The notes: generated by a model from the sequence alone, not told the origin. 64,000 bases of DNA from Trichoplusia ni (GCF_003590095.1 NC_039502.1:3759753-3823752), one strand, 5' to 3'; counted from the stretch's first letter, positions 46,809-58,705 are shown. Program-made: numbers and translations.

Positions 46809-49654
46809 CTCCAAGTAAATGTGTTAAGTTAGGTCTACTGAATGCAGGCTCTCTAGGAACTAACCAGGATGAGTTTTTGATAGCAATGGCCAATTACTCA
46901 GTGGACTTAATGGCCATCAACGAGACTTGGTTGCGTAAGGGTGAAGAGGACCGCGCGCCTAGTGTGCCTGGGTACAAGCTCAAGCATATTCCGCGACCTA
47001 CATCTGTGCGTGGGGGGCGTGGCGGGGGGGTCGCATTTTATATTAAGGATGGAATTAAAGCGCGTGTCAGAGCACATCCTGTACAACCCAATGTAGAACA
47101 GCTCTGGTTATCTCTCAACGTGAACAGGAATAAAATACTTATTGGCACTGCCTATCGTCCGCCCTGGTTGGACTTGGGGTCTTTCCTGGAGGGATTAACT
47201 TCTAGCATTGCTGGGTTGGCTCCCTATGATAATTTAATACTTATGGGGGATTTTAATGTTAATATGTTAGATGGCAACAGCAAGAAAACAAACGAGCTTG
47301 TGGATTTTTTTAGGTACCTTAATTTAACACAACTAGTCCAAACACCCACACACTTCGTAGGTAACAGTAGCTCGCTTATTGACTTAGTCTGCACTGATGC
47401 AGCGATTCGAAACGTCCAAGTGAATTGCATTAGGGAGCTCAGCCATCACGCGTTCATTACTTGTGAGACAGTTTTTAAAAAACCGAAGCCTAAACCAATT
47501 CATGTAGTTTTTCGTCCGCTTCGAGATATACTAGAAGACTACTTTCATAGGGATCTAAATTCCATTCCTTGGTCGCGTATTAGTGACATGATGGATGTCA
47601 ACGCCATGGTGCAAACATTTAACTCTGCAATGATCCATCTGTTTGACCTCCACGCTCCCATCAAAACGAAGACTTTTAAAACCCGTCCCACTCCGTGGAT
47701 AACTGACAATATCAGGCTTATTTCTAAACTAAGAGACGAGGCTAGGGATAGGTTTCACAAATCGAAATTGCCAGAACATAAAAAATATTACCTTGATTTA
47801 AAACATCAAGCAATTACGGCATTGGCTAGTGAGAAGAAAGCATACTTTGCTAAGAGCATTAATGACAACATCAAGGACCCAAAGCTTCTATGGCGCAATT
47901 TAAAAACAGATGTGTTGCCAGACCACAAACAAAGATTGCTACCAGGACATTTTGACAAACCTGACGAAATCAATGCAGCGTTTCTAGATGTGCCGGGTAA
48001 TTGTCAACACAGCGACTCACAGCTGTCTTATTTTCAATCACACAGGTTTAGTGACACTTCCTTTACACTCACAGCGACCAAGGCCGAAGCAGTCCTCAAA
48101 ATAATTAAAAGTCTAAAATCGAATGCACAGGGTATCGATGGCATTAGCCTCGAAATGTTATGCCTCACTCTACCAACCACTTTGCAAGTGATCACAGACA
48201 TTATTAACCGGTCCATAAGCACGCATACTTTCCCTGAACTCTGGCGTTGTGCTATCGTGCGGCCTATACCTAAAACCAATAACCCAGTTAATACTAAGGA
48301 TCTAAGACCAATCAGTATTCTGCCCTGCCTATCTAAGATCTTGGAGCGAGTAGTCTACTCTCAGGTTGTCGAATATCTTGAGGCCAATAACATTCTTCCT
48401 GACTTGCAATCGGGGTTCAGACAGGGTAGGGGTACTGCGACGGCTCTGGCCGACGTGGTGGGTAATATACTAGAGGCACGCGATAGAGGGGAGGGTACAA
48501 TTCTGGTTTTGCTAGACTTTTCCCGCGCTTTTGATGCAATTAATACCACTCTTCTGCTGTCTAAGTTATCTTTTTATGGCTTTGATAGTGACACTGTGGA
48601 GTGGTTTAAAAGCTATCTTTCTGGTCGATCACAACTTGTAGAGCTGCACAGGGATAACGGGTCAACCTTGGCATCCCCCCCTCTCCATGTGTCTAGGGGC
48701 GTGCCTCAGGGATCGATTCTCGGGCCCCTGTTGTTCATCTTATATAGTGCGGACATCACTAAATCATTTTTTAACTGTCGTTACCATATGTACGCCGACG
48801 ATATTCAACTGTACCTATCGCTCAAGGCTGATGAAGCATCTTCGGCGGTGCAAAAAATTAATGACGATCTGTACAGGGTGGTTGAATGGTCAGAGGCGAA
48901 CTCTTTGGTTCTTAACCCCCTTAAATCCAAATTTATGGTTCTGGGTTCTAGGAAACAAGTACGAGCAATAGTGGCAGCCAATATTGAAATAGTAATCATG
49001 GGAGAGAAAATTGAGAGAGTGGAGCAAACATGCAATCTGGGGTTAGTCATGGATCCAGAGCTACGATTTGAGGACCATGTTACCAATGTTCTCCAGAATT
49101 GTTTTTATAGGTTGAAGGTCTTATATAGAATACGGAAATATCTGACAGTCCCATTGCGCAAACAGCTTGTTGATGGTCTTATTCTATCCAAATTAAACTA
49201 CTGCGATACAGTGTATGGACCATGCCTTCTATCAAAAACGGAGCGTGTCATCCAACGTATTCAAAATGCCTGTGTTCGGTTTTGCGTTAATATTCCTCGT
49301 AGAAGTCATGTTACTCCATATATTAATGAACTTAAATTACTCAAGATGGCCGCCAGAAGGAAGCTTCATTTAGCCAATTTGCTGTTTGGCACAGTTCGGT
49401 TACAAAACCCAGAATATCTTTTTAAAAAATTAACCTGGAAAGATGTTAACTCAAAGCATGGTCTTCGCTCCATGGTGTGCCCGTTGCTGGTACCAATGCA
49501 CAGAACTACAGCATTCAGAGGGTGTTTTAAGTTCGCAGCCACGCGCTGTTGGAATGATCTCCCACCACCATTGCGATGCCTGAAAACAAAACAATCATTC
49601 AAATGTCGACTTAAAAACATACTACTATCACAGCAAATTACACATCATCTTTAA
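46805..49654 (+). CDS. LINE-2 ORF2 protein: AP-like endonuclease plus reverse transcriptase
   Basis: This is a 949-residue protein with an ATG at 46805 and TAA at 49652-49654. Endonuclease (residues ~8-225): LLNAGSL with N13, NETW with E40, YRPP at 117-120, MGDFNVN with D149 and N151, SLIDLV with D193, and SHHAF with H214. The Ser before H214 replaces the usual Asp of the terminal SDH/DH pair. Reverse transcriptase (~440-760): RPISILPCLSKILERV, SGFRQGRGT, LLDFSRAFD with D571, RGVPQGSILGPLLF and YADD at 663-666. A C-terminal region rich in Lys, Arg and Cys follows and no RNase H is seen. The protein performs target-primed reverse transcription of its own RNA. The frame is full length for the family and undamaged. 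The start is fixed by ATGA overlap with the upstream open frame. Confidence 0.93.
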   Translation: MTPSKCVKLGLLNAGSLGTNQDEFLIAMANYSVDLMAINETWLRKGEEDRAPSVPGYKLKHIPRPTSVRGGRGGGVAFYIKDGIKARVRAHPVQPNVEQLWLSLNVNRNKILIGTAYRPPWLDLGSFLEGLTSSIAGLAPYDNLILMGDFNVNMLDGNSKKTNELVDFFRYLNLTQLVQTPTHFVGNSSSLIDLVCTDAAIRNVQVNCIRELSHHAFITCETVFKKPKPKPIHVVFRPLRDILEDYFHRDLNSIPWSRISDMMDVNAMVQTFNSAMIHLFDLHAPIKTKTFKTRPTPWITDNIRLISKLRDEARDRFHKSKLPEHKKYYLDLKHQAITALASEKKAYFAKSINDNIKDPKLLWRNLKTDVLPDHKQRLLPGHFDKPDEINAAFLDVPGNCQHSDSQLSYFQSHRFSDTSFTLTATKAEAVLKIIKSLKSNAQGIDGISLEMLCLTLPTTLQVITDIINRSISTHTFPELWRCAIVRPIPKTNNPVNTKDLRPISILPCLSKILERVVYSQVVEYLEANNILPDLQSGFRQGRGTATALADVVGNILEARDRGEGTILVLLDFSRAFDAINTTLLLSKLSFYGFDSDTVEWFKSYLSGRSQLVELHRDNGSTLASPPLHVSRGVPQGSILGPLLFILYSADITKSFFNCRYHMYADDIQLYLSLKADEASSAVQKINDDLYRVVEWSEANSLVLNPLKSKFMVLGSRKQVRAIVAANIEIVIMGEKIERVEQTCNLGLVMDPELRFEDHVTNVLQNCFYRLKVLYRIRKYLTVPLRKQLVDGLILSKLNYCDTVYGPCLLSKTERVIQRIQNACVRFCVNIPRRSHVTPYINELKLLKMAARRKLHLANLLFGTVRLQNPEYLFKKLTWKDVNSKHGLRSMVCPLLVPMHRTTAFRGCFKFAATRCWNDLPPPLRCLKTKQSFKCRLKNILLSQQITHHL

Positions 49655-50499
49655 CAATGCTGTTTGTTATCTACCTCTGGGTCATGGCATACTGGTAATG
49701 GTTTGGAGATCTCCCGTGGCGCTGGTTGTTCTCAATCTCTCTGCTGGGCATTGGAACTGCTGCTGTCTGTATCATGACTCTTCCTCTGTTGCCACATCGT
49801 TCTGCAACTGCTATTTACTATTATTTATTTACTTCTTTAAATTGAATATAAAATTTAATGTAATACTTCCTTGTATGTAATACTTCCTTGCACTAATTGA
49901 ATATTATTATGAAATTGTTATTGTTATTGTCAGTACCAATATTTGAATTTGTTAGGGTGTAGTTTTAATTGAATTTAAGCGTTTTATGTTTATATATTTA
50001 ATTCATTGAATATCAGATTGTGTATTATGCCTTAGGATTTAATTTATAACTCTAAACTTACCACTTTATTTACAGTCACCAACATATGCACTTGTTCGGT
50101 CCTACATCGATCCCACACTGCCTTATACATATATCCACTTAAAACAAATCCACCCAATAACGCACCACATAAACACATACACTATCAAAGCTTTTTTATG
50201 GTATAATAATCGCTAATCCACATTACACAATAATTCATAATAACAAGCGCCGCCATCTTACTCATTTGATCACCAGACCATAAATTAAATTTGGCATGAC
50301 AACTCATGTTATGACAGATAAGTGGTACAGATAAAAAAAAGAAAAAAAATTGATAATTTAGTAAATATTTTGGATTTAGAATGTCACCACTGTTTATTTA
50401 TTTTTTATTTATTTTTTTTATTTTTTTACACTACAAACATTCTAATTTTATAATTAGTGTGTATATAACTATATTCCAGCTTTTTCTTATTTTTATTAA

Positions 50500-50717
50500 T
50501 TAGTGATGTCACCGTTAGCCGGCTATAGCCGTTATACGTCAGCATCGGCTGGTGCTGAAAATCAGCGCTGGGGCTCTGACTTGTGTAGGGTCTCAGCATT
50601 ATGCTGAGCATCGGCCGTTTTGTGTTAATATGACGCATATTTTCCCCCTTTTATTTTCTATTTTAATTTATTTGTTTTTGTGTGTATGCGTCACTTTTTT
50701 AGCACAAATAAATATAT
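50500..50717 (+). other. structured 3' UTR end of LINE-2
   Basis: The GC-richer block 50510-50620 contains several inverted repeats, including a perfect 17-base palindrome at 50592-50608 (CTCAGCAT, T, ATGCTGAG) and CAGCA/TGCTG arms near 50540. Such 3' structures just before the tail are where the reverse transcriptase of this group is expected to recognise its template. The function is inferred; the palindromes are visible. Confidence 0.6.
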
Positions 50718-50739
50718 TTTCTTTCTTTCTTTCTTTCTT
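50718..50739 (+). repeat. (TTTC)n tail of LINE-2
   Basis: About five TTTC units follow AATAAATATAT. This marks the 3' end of the element; the following bases start ACACAGCC and are taken as flank. Confidence 0.85.
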
Positions 50740-51479
50740 ACACAGCCATCAAAAATCAAGGTGTTTCCAAAAATTATTTGAAACTGAAGCTTTCTTATAA
50801 CATCTGTTTTTGTGACAGCAACTTTTGTACAGCAAATAATTAGGTAGTTACCTAAATTATAAGCAATTCTCAATTTAATATTCAGGATAGTCATGCTTTA
50901 CATTACAACCAATTATTCGAAAAGGTACCATTACCTTATCCTGAAAAAATATTTTAAAGTTGAAGTTGACAAAAACATGTCCATTTCCAATTCTAAAACC
51001 ACATAAACTGTCATAGAATTATTCTACATCTACTCGATAAACGTCATATTATTGCAGAATATTCTAACGAGAACATGATAGGAACAAAAAACATGATTAG
51101 CATCAGTTTACATCGAGTTCTCACAATGTACTGCAGCATCGAGATTAGTTCGCACGCCTGTCAACACTTCTTGTTCTACCTAGATGAAATGTACGGGGAA
51201 TTATAGATGCTGGATGAGCTATCGATGTATCAAGTAAAATAGTTTTTTGATGAAAAATGCATGTTACTTTTACCTAGTCTTATGTGGGGATTTGAGCCTA
51301 CAGTATAATAATGAAAACAATAAATAGTTTCTATCAATCATACAAAAAAGAAACAATATACATAGCTTTGAAAAAATTCAAGTAAAACTGAAAACTAAAC
51401 TATGCATATTTTTAATTTATCTTAGTATTAAGATTATATTTTTTCTGACAACAAATAAAGGCTAATTTTCGTACAAAAC

Positions 51480-51680
51480 CATACAACCGACTTCAATAAA
51501 AACTACTCAGAAAAATTTGATGATTTTTTTCTGAGAAAAATGACTGCTATTTCCCTTTAAATAAAGAAGAGAATCAACATAATCGATACATCCGATCTGA
51601 AGTTCTGACGGACGTAACAAAAAAAAAATACAAACGAATTTCGAACCTCTACCTTTTTTAGGTTGATTGAAAATAGAAAA
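51480..51680. repeat. probable decayed dispersed repeat (CCGACTTC type)
   Basis: AACCGACTTCAATAAAAAC at the left and ACGAATTTCGAACCTCTACC with CTTTTTTA at the right resemble the ends of a repeat common in moths. The identification is from memory of the motif only. Confidence 0.3.
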
Positions 51681-54438
51681 AACAGTACTAGTTACATTTT
51701 AAGCCGATGGAAAATAGAAGGAAAATCACAAGTTCGATTATTTTTTCACCGGCCAGCAAGCCTCATTCAGTCGTATATACATCTTGTCATCCACTAGACT
51801 GTCAGCTTTTTACCGGAGCGCTTCTATTTAAAACTTCGAGGCTTATTAACTCGGGTGGCCCACATTAACGACAGTAGCTGACTGGTCGACCCAGCCCAGT
51901 TTTCTCCACTGATATTTTTATGGAGTACTTACTGGAAAATAATCTTTGATTTTTATGGGTTATGTGTTTTTCGTTTGTGACGTCGGATGGTAGAGTTTTT
52001 GGAAGAGTGCCAACTTTGGTGTAAGGGTTTATGTTTGATTTTCTAGAAGTTTTGAGTAATTTATTATTAGAGATGCTGATATATTGAAAGGAACGAAATT
52101 GCCACTGATGATGTATTTTTGTTGCTGCTGGGCAACAAAATAATGATCGAGGTAAACCAGAGATTAGCACAGTCAAAAATTTGTAAGGTGTCAAATCTTG
52201 CTGTGCATTTATTATTGAATCAATGCAACTGTTTACTGAAAATCCCCATTTTTTAAAAGAAAATTCAACACCGCTACTCAGAGAACGTAAACATTTCGAT
52301 TCGTTTTGATTATAATCTACAAAATTCCCTTTTATCTGTACCATTTAGGCCATAAGGTATAAAACATCCATAAAGGAGCGTAACTCCAAGGTGATCGTAA
52401 GCTCTCATAATATTTCAACAAGCTCGTTTCAAAGGGTCGCTTTTTAATAAAAATTCCGAGGAACTTTATGTCTTTGAAGCGAAGAGGATATTTCTTCGAC
52501 CCGTTCGACACTCTACCAATAAACGTCTCGTATTGACAGATCTTCGCCTGTGTAGGATTGTAGAGCTTTGAGAACAGCGGTAAATTTCATTTTAAAAAAT
52601 ATTACGAAAATAAATTTTGGAAGCCTTTGACTTTAATCTGTAGAGCTATAAAAGAAGTAGAGATTGTAAGTGACCAGTATTCTGAGTAAAAATAGGTTTT
52701 ATATTCTTTTATTCTTCTGCTAATTGCTCATGTGTCTATTGCGTGATGAAAAAAACAATTGACGGCAAACAAGCCAACCAATTTCCCAAATGGATTTTAT
52801 TTATTTAACTTCATTCTAAATTCGAAAAGTTGTTCGGCCATTAACAAAATTGCTTTTTACTTTTAATAATTTTAATGGTTGTTCTTATTCCGTGCCTCCA
52901 TAAATCTAGTAAAAGTTATATAAGGAGAAAATGTTCTAAGAATCATACTTTTATTTTATATCTCATATTTTATTGCGTGTAAACTTTCACCTTTAAATAG
53001 CATTTGACAGGAACACACGACTTTCGCGTTATCTGTAATAGTTTAATAATCGTAAATGCTCTTTGCATCGACACTTTGAACGAGGGCAATATAATTTTAT
53101 TGTATAGATTAATATTAATAAAATTATCATCTCAAAAATTATCATACTCATATACGTACATATATCGCAATAACGATGTAGTAAAGAACTCTTTTATTAA
53201 TAAGCAGATGTAATGCAAACACAATAATTAGGAAAGTAGTAACATGTTTTTAAACTTACAATTAAGATAAGATAATTTCAGATATAACGCTATCGAAGAG
53301 TTTAGCCGAAAAAAACCACGACACTACATTTTTTAGGTGCGATATTTGAGAAGTCTTGATAATAAGTAGACGAGACAAATTACTGTTGTCAGAATTAAAG
53401 GAGAATATTTTATCGCAAATATTTTAACGACACTACCATTAGTGGGTCAGGTATGATAAACGATTCGGGGCACAAAGTTAAGGAGGGAACCTTGAAGGTG
53501 AAGGGACCTTCCACTAAGTGTCAATTGATTATTAAAACCTGTCAAGTGCCTGTGTTCAACTAGCGACACTACGTACGGTTTCGTATTTTTTTTTTCAAAA
53601 TAAAATAGAATTTCGTTAAGATTAAGAGAAATACATCAACATAAAATTTAATGTCACTCAGAAAAAAAATCACCGTCTCGATAATGTGGATAATAGAAAT
53701 AAAGAGACAGACGGGACTAACTGTAGACGTCTGTAGTATCGAATGTAAATATACGGCGGCAATTGATTTTATACTAAGCAAGAATTACAAAATTCATTAA
53801 TTACTTAACCTAAATCCAATAAAACGAAATTACGCACAAAACCTTGAACAAAAGCAGGTAAACGAATTTATAAACCAAGCTGTAATTAAACCGAAACGTT
53901 TATTTAAATGTATCAAGCAAACCTTTCCGAAACAAACCGCAATCGCAGTAAGAGACTAGAACCCACTTGTTTGTAGAACGACAAAGTTATAATGTAAATT
54001 CTCGTTTCACTACATAGTTCTCGGGGTTTTTGAACAATGTCCGTGACAAGGGACAAAACGGCGGGACGTTATGAGATTTCAGAAGCAATTTTTGAAGTTA
54101 CCTCGTGTCGAGTCGTGTCGCATACCAAACGATGTATTGTTGAGAATTTCTGAATTTCAGAATTCCGCCGGTGTCTTTCCTGGAACTGCGAAATTGAATT
54201 TTGGTAGCTCGGTCCTTTGTGACTTATGGGTGATTGCAATGTTAGGCTTATGTGTGAAGTTTAGTGGGGTGATGTTTGTGACAGTATTGTCTTTTTACAT
54301 GTTGAAATGATCGGCATGATTCCCATTTGGGAATCAAATGCAACTTATTTTGGTTTTGTAGAATATAGAAAAAGGTAGCAGTAATAATGTCGATCTACTT
54401 TAAAAAAACTGAAATATAAATGCGGGAAAGAGACTGTA

Positions 54439-54456
54439 CGTGACCAAAAGGTCACG
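54439..54456. promoter_or_regulatory. everted nuclear-receptor-like site
   Basis: CGTGACC, AAAA, GGTCACG is a perfect inverted pair. Read as half-sites it is TGACCA, AA, AGGTCA, an everted repeat. A separate 20-bp palindrome (TGATTCCCA, TT, TGGGAATCA) lies at 54317-54336. Confidence 0.3.
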
Positions 54457-54965
54457 GTCGGTATTTTGTTATTACTTAATTGTTTTTTTGAATTCATCTG
54501 TCATGATAGGCTAGTATAGCGATGCCAAAACTTGGAACCATCCCAAACATAATCCGAGTTAAATTCCTGTGATAAGTGCTAAATCACTTTTAAAACCTAA
54601 AATATATCGCAGCTTTACTAAAACCTCTTGTACCGCTTGGTAAAAATAGGCCACCTTCTTTCCATTTTCAGCTGCGAAAGTGTCTTGTGAAAAATACGAG
54701 TCTCGGAATTCATTGTGTGGGATAGCTCCTAGAAATGAATGCTGACGTAGGTTTTGAAGATAAAACACACGTATACGTTTTTATTTTTATTTTAAGAGAC
54801 CCGTTTGTTTACTTTTTCTCAGACAAAAACTTGGTGACCTTATTTGCAGTATAATACAACCAGATTATATATATCCAAATATTAGGCATAGGCCTCCTTG
54901 CAAAAAGGAATATTTTGATCATTTATCTGCAATACTATTGGAATGATGAGTAACTTTTTTATCTA

Positions 54966-55237
54966 TACATATATACTAATATATAATATATACTAATATA
55001 TAAAGCTGAAGAGTTTGTTTGTTTGAACGCGCTAATCTCAGGAACTACTGGTCCAAATTGAAGAATTCTTTTTGTGTTGAATAGACCATTCATCGAGGAA
55101 GGCTTTAGGCTATAAACCATCACGCTGCGACAAATAGGAGCGAAGATACAATGGAAAATGTGAAAAAAACAGGGCAGGTCTAAATGGTAACTTATATCTT
55201 CTACCCACGGGGACGAAGTCGCGGGCAAAAGCTAGTT
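54966..55237 (-). repeat. CGCCCGCGACTT repeat family, minus-strand copy
   Basis: On the minus strand it begins AACTAGCTTTTGCCCGCGAC and ends with TATATATTAGTATATATTAT, where the terminal TATATTAGTATA motif is duplicated. The interior nearly matches the plus-strand copy at 58930-59186, 4 kb away. Confidence 0.75.
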
Positions 55238-56395
55238 TGACAATAAAAATACATGGAAATATGTAAAAAATATAATAAATACTTTTTTCGTCAGCCTATA
55301 TCTAACTAATATTAGTACATACATTTCATGAAGTTCCTTATTTTTTAAGCGTTATTAATGAAACGTCGTAATTCACAAATAGTATAATTTTATTATCCCT
55401 TATATACTATGAATGGCAAACGCCTGCTTTATCACGTTATCGCTGTTTTAATAGTCGTATTAAAAAGGTGCCAGAAAGCGACAGCTTTAAAAAAACGGTC
55501 GTTTTCCTTATTATTACACTGATAAGGAGAAAATTGCACGTTCTGCTATCTTTTGTTTTACGCAATGTGTTACAAGAATCGTTAGTGACTTGTTAATGTT
55601 AAATTTTTTATTGTTATTGTGCAACTGTAAAAATGGGTCGTGTTTTTAGAGTTTACGAATATCTATGCATGTCTGTTGCATAAGTCGACCATATGCTCTG
55701 TCTAAATTCGTTTTGCTATACGTCGTATCATTAGAATCCTCAACACAAAGATTTCTTCCGTCTTCTTTATCCTTAGATACATATATTATACTTAGCTTTA
55801 GAATACCTACAGACACTTAGGAAACCTACTTAATATTCAATTTACAGTTTATTGTATGAGACCTTTTTCCTTTCAAAAAATTGTCGAAGTATTTTTTTTA
55901 ATTTTACATGAAATAATACCAGTTAGGATATTAATTATTTTTTTATTTGAGTTATTAATTCAGCGTTAACCGTTTCGTTTCTAACTCCAAATTGCTGTTA
56001 AATTATTCATTTTCGGTTTGGATTGTCTGAAAACGTGTTTTCAATTTATTTTGCTTCGCAGATATTTGAGTTTAATTTAATTTTCATTGTTATGTATTTT
56101 CTATTTCGATAACGCTGTTTTCATTATAGAAGTTGTTGATGATATTGAAATTATTTTTATATTAGATATGTATCATTAGTAAAATTTGTTTTCAAAGGTG
56201 GGGTTTTACTCAAATACTAAATTTAGATTTGTCTCATTCTGTTCACATGGTTGGTTCATTCTGATTTGTAAAGAATTTTGGTTTTTATTTTTATATTTTT
56301 ATTTAATTGTATTTTATTCAAACCTTTTGATCGCCGCACAGGCTTTTCTACAAATAAATGTTTTAAGATAAATATGAAGATTTTGAGATATTTTC

Positions 56396-56425
56396 CTAAC
56401 GTTTTGTTTTGTTTTTTGTCCCCAG
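56396..56425 (+). promoter_or_regulatory. branch point, pyrimidine tract and splice acceptor of the signal-peptide exon
   Basis: CTAAC lies 25 bases before the AG, followed by GTTTTGTTTTGTTTTTTGTC and CCCAG. Distance and composition are those of a normal insect acceptor. It implies at least one upstream, presumably noncoding, exon. Confidence 0.7.
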
Positions 56426-56509
56426 GTGTGGTTGTGATGTCATGGTGGTGGGCGCTGGCGCTGCTAGCGCTGTCGGCGCCCGCCCGCCCCGCACCACGGG
56501 CGGGCAACG
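56426..56509 (+). CDS. first coding exon of a secreted or membrane protein gene (signal peptide exon)
   Basis: CTAAC branch-point sequence (56396-56400), a T-rich tract and CAG at 56423-56425 form a strong acceptor. The exon then reads 11 bases of leader, an ATG at 56437, and 24 codons plus one base before a GTGAGC donor at 56510 (phase 1). The peptide begins MSWWWALALLALSAPAR and continues Pro/Arg/Ala-Gly-Asn: short n-region, Ala/Leu core at residues 6-13, and a plausible signal-peptidase site after A16 (A-P-A). Its GC content is about 75% against an AT-rich surrounding. An exon holding little but a signal peptide, followed by a long intron, is usual in insect cell-surface and secreted proteins. 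The next exon was not found within the remaining 7.5 kb, so the protein family is unknown. Confidence 0.72.
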
Positions 56510-58554
56510 GTGAGCAAATTTACAGTAAGCATCACTTTGCACTATTTCCCGCTTGATTGCGCTCCTGCTGGCAACCGATAGTGTCCTTCAACAACTCTAT
56601 GGCATCGGAGTCTAGTCGATAGGAAGGGGTGAAATTAAATTTGTTGGAAACTATAAGGAAATATGATTTATTGATGTAATAAATCATTATTTTTTACGTG
56701 TATTTGTTATGTAAGGAAATGTTTTCGAAACTGGGAAGCTAATTCATTCAATTTTAGTTTGTTGAGGTTCAAACATAAGTGTGCTGTTGTGGTTTGGCGT
56801 GGGAATCCATATGGACTCCCTCAGGTATTATAGTGTCAAAGTCTTACTGACTAAACCTAAACCGCCATGCTACGTCATCCCAGTTTTTGTGTCGGTGTAT
56901 GGCAATGCGTTGCAATCCTTCATACACAAAACTAACCTCAGCCTAACGGTACATTATCGGTTGCACATGCAATGAGTAGTAAACGCGTAATCAAGCGACT
57001 GTTCACTCATTTATCATTTGTGACACCACGTCAGTAAGTACCTAACACTTACTTTCGATCTTCTTTGACATATTGTACTTGTTGTGTCAAATTTTATTTG
57101 TCTTGTTTTATGTATACTGTCACAGAACACTACATTTCTTACAGTTAAGTACAAGTTTTTTTTGTATGTTTTTATAAATGTGAATTATTATGTTTTTCAT
57201 AGTAATGCAACAATTTTTAATCCAAAACTTAAATGATGAAAATTTTGTGTGATATTTTAACTAAGAAGATTGTTTATTTTATAACCAACCTGTAGGTTAT
57301 TGACAACTTTGTACATTTATTTCATCTTTGTACATTGTAAATCATTAACAACATTACGGAAACACTCAAACAGCTTAGGTTCTATTCATATTTAATTTAT
57401 TTCAATATATAATTTTCTATTAGCAGTTTACTCAAACTGAAAATATTTTAGGTACCATCTGCAGAACATAAAAATCTATTACTTCTGGCTTCCTACGGCG
57501 CCTTATTAAATATTCTTCAAAACTTCGATTATTTTCTTTTCAACCGTACAAAAGAAATGTCAGGAGTTTTAAATTGTTGAAACGAAAGCGAAATTACAGC
57601 GTCGATATTTCAATGCTTACCAAAGTTCCTTTTTTCCTTTTTCTTTGTGTAAAAAGAACTTAAGACACTTTGATTATTCGCAGATAAAAACACTTTTATC
57701 TAATTCGAGTTTTTGGTGACGATGCTTTTTTGTTTAAGATGTATATCGTTTTAAAAATCTTCTAATGTTGGCAATGTGGTACTCGCAAAGGTCTTAAGAG
57801 GTTTAATAGTTTTTTTTTGTGATACATATATTCTCCCTTTATTGAAAACGCAAAAAATCTAAAATATCAGCATTCGGAACGAAACTTTTCATAGGTTTAC
57901 ACATGAAGTCATTCTCAAACACAAGTATTATTATTTGACATCAAGCGTTTGCTGTTATAAGCCACATTCGCACGCCGCAGGGCTTGTTTGTAGGCAAGCA
58001 TTATAGATAGTAAAAATAAGTTTTTTGTACAAAGGCAAAGGCATTTTTTAAAGTGACACCGCTGTCATGTTCTTTTCTCCCTACCGTTACTTCAAAAAAG
58101 TCTTAACACTTAAAAAATAATAAATTATAAAAAAAATATTAAAATACAAAACCTTACTACGGCCTTAAGGATCCCTCTATACGTCTCGTTTTACAACACA
58201 AAGTGATCCTACCTAGTACCTACATACGTTCAGTCTTTATATCTCATTAGAGCCTCCGTAAACCATCACAATTAGCTTATAAACTGCAGAAATTGAAAGC
58301 AACCTTATTAGTTTTACATACAAGTGCTGCAACTTTGTATTACACATTAACAGAACGCATTAGCGCCATGATTCCTTCTGCTGTTGTGTTTACGAGCGAA
58401 ACCCATTTGAATATTCACACAAATCTTAGAGCGTATTATTTTAAAATTGTTAGACTGAAAAAGGAATGTAAATGATTTCAAGTTGTTGGAAGGAAGTCTT
58501 GTTGTAATTGTGCATTGGAATAGGTATCATAGTCTAGTAATTTATAGACTGACT

Positions 58555-58705
58555 GCACGGATAGTCGAGTAGTATAGACCACTGCACACTATTCGCGTCA
58601 TGTCTCGGGTTCGCATTTGTGAGATCCACGAGTGTCATTGTGCTGGTGGTATGAATATTTTTGAAAATACCTGCGATACAAGGATTAAGATCATTACTGT
58701 GGACG
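58555..58705 (+). mobile_element. SINE family A, diverged copy
   Basis: CACGGATAGTCGAGTAGTAT matches the head of the copy at 6226, and GTCTCGGGTTCGCATT is a decayed B box. The body retains GAGATCCACGAGTG and TACCTGCGATACAAGGATTA. An RTE stub in the opposite orientation follows at 58760. Confidence 0.65.

Larger units (their letters stand above)
45001..50740 (+). mobile_element. LINE-2 of this window: CR1/Jockey-type non-LTR retrotransposon, both ORFs intact
   Basis: On the plus strand: a 5' leader with a GC-richer part just before ORF1, ORF1 at 45209-46354, a 450-base AT-rich spacer, ORF2 at 46805-49654, then a ~1.1-kb 3' UTR ending in AAATAAATATATTTTCTTTC and a (TTTC)n tail at 50718-50739. 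An ORF1 with a PHD-type finger is a known CR1-group trait. The 5' boundary is not visible and the start given is only a guess; no target-site duplication was found. Both ORFs are uninterrupted. GC content of ORF1 is far above the surroundings. Confidence 0.88.
50741..54965. other. AT-rich sequence, no firm gene
   Basis: The minus-strand frame 51865-52344 (159 codons from an ATG) is the longest open frame outside the LINEs. It shows no domain, signal peptide or compositional bias beyond a Ser/Lys-rich half, so it is not called as a gene. Confidence 0.4.
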
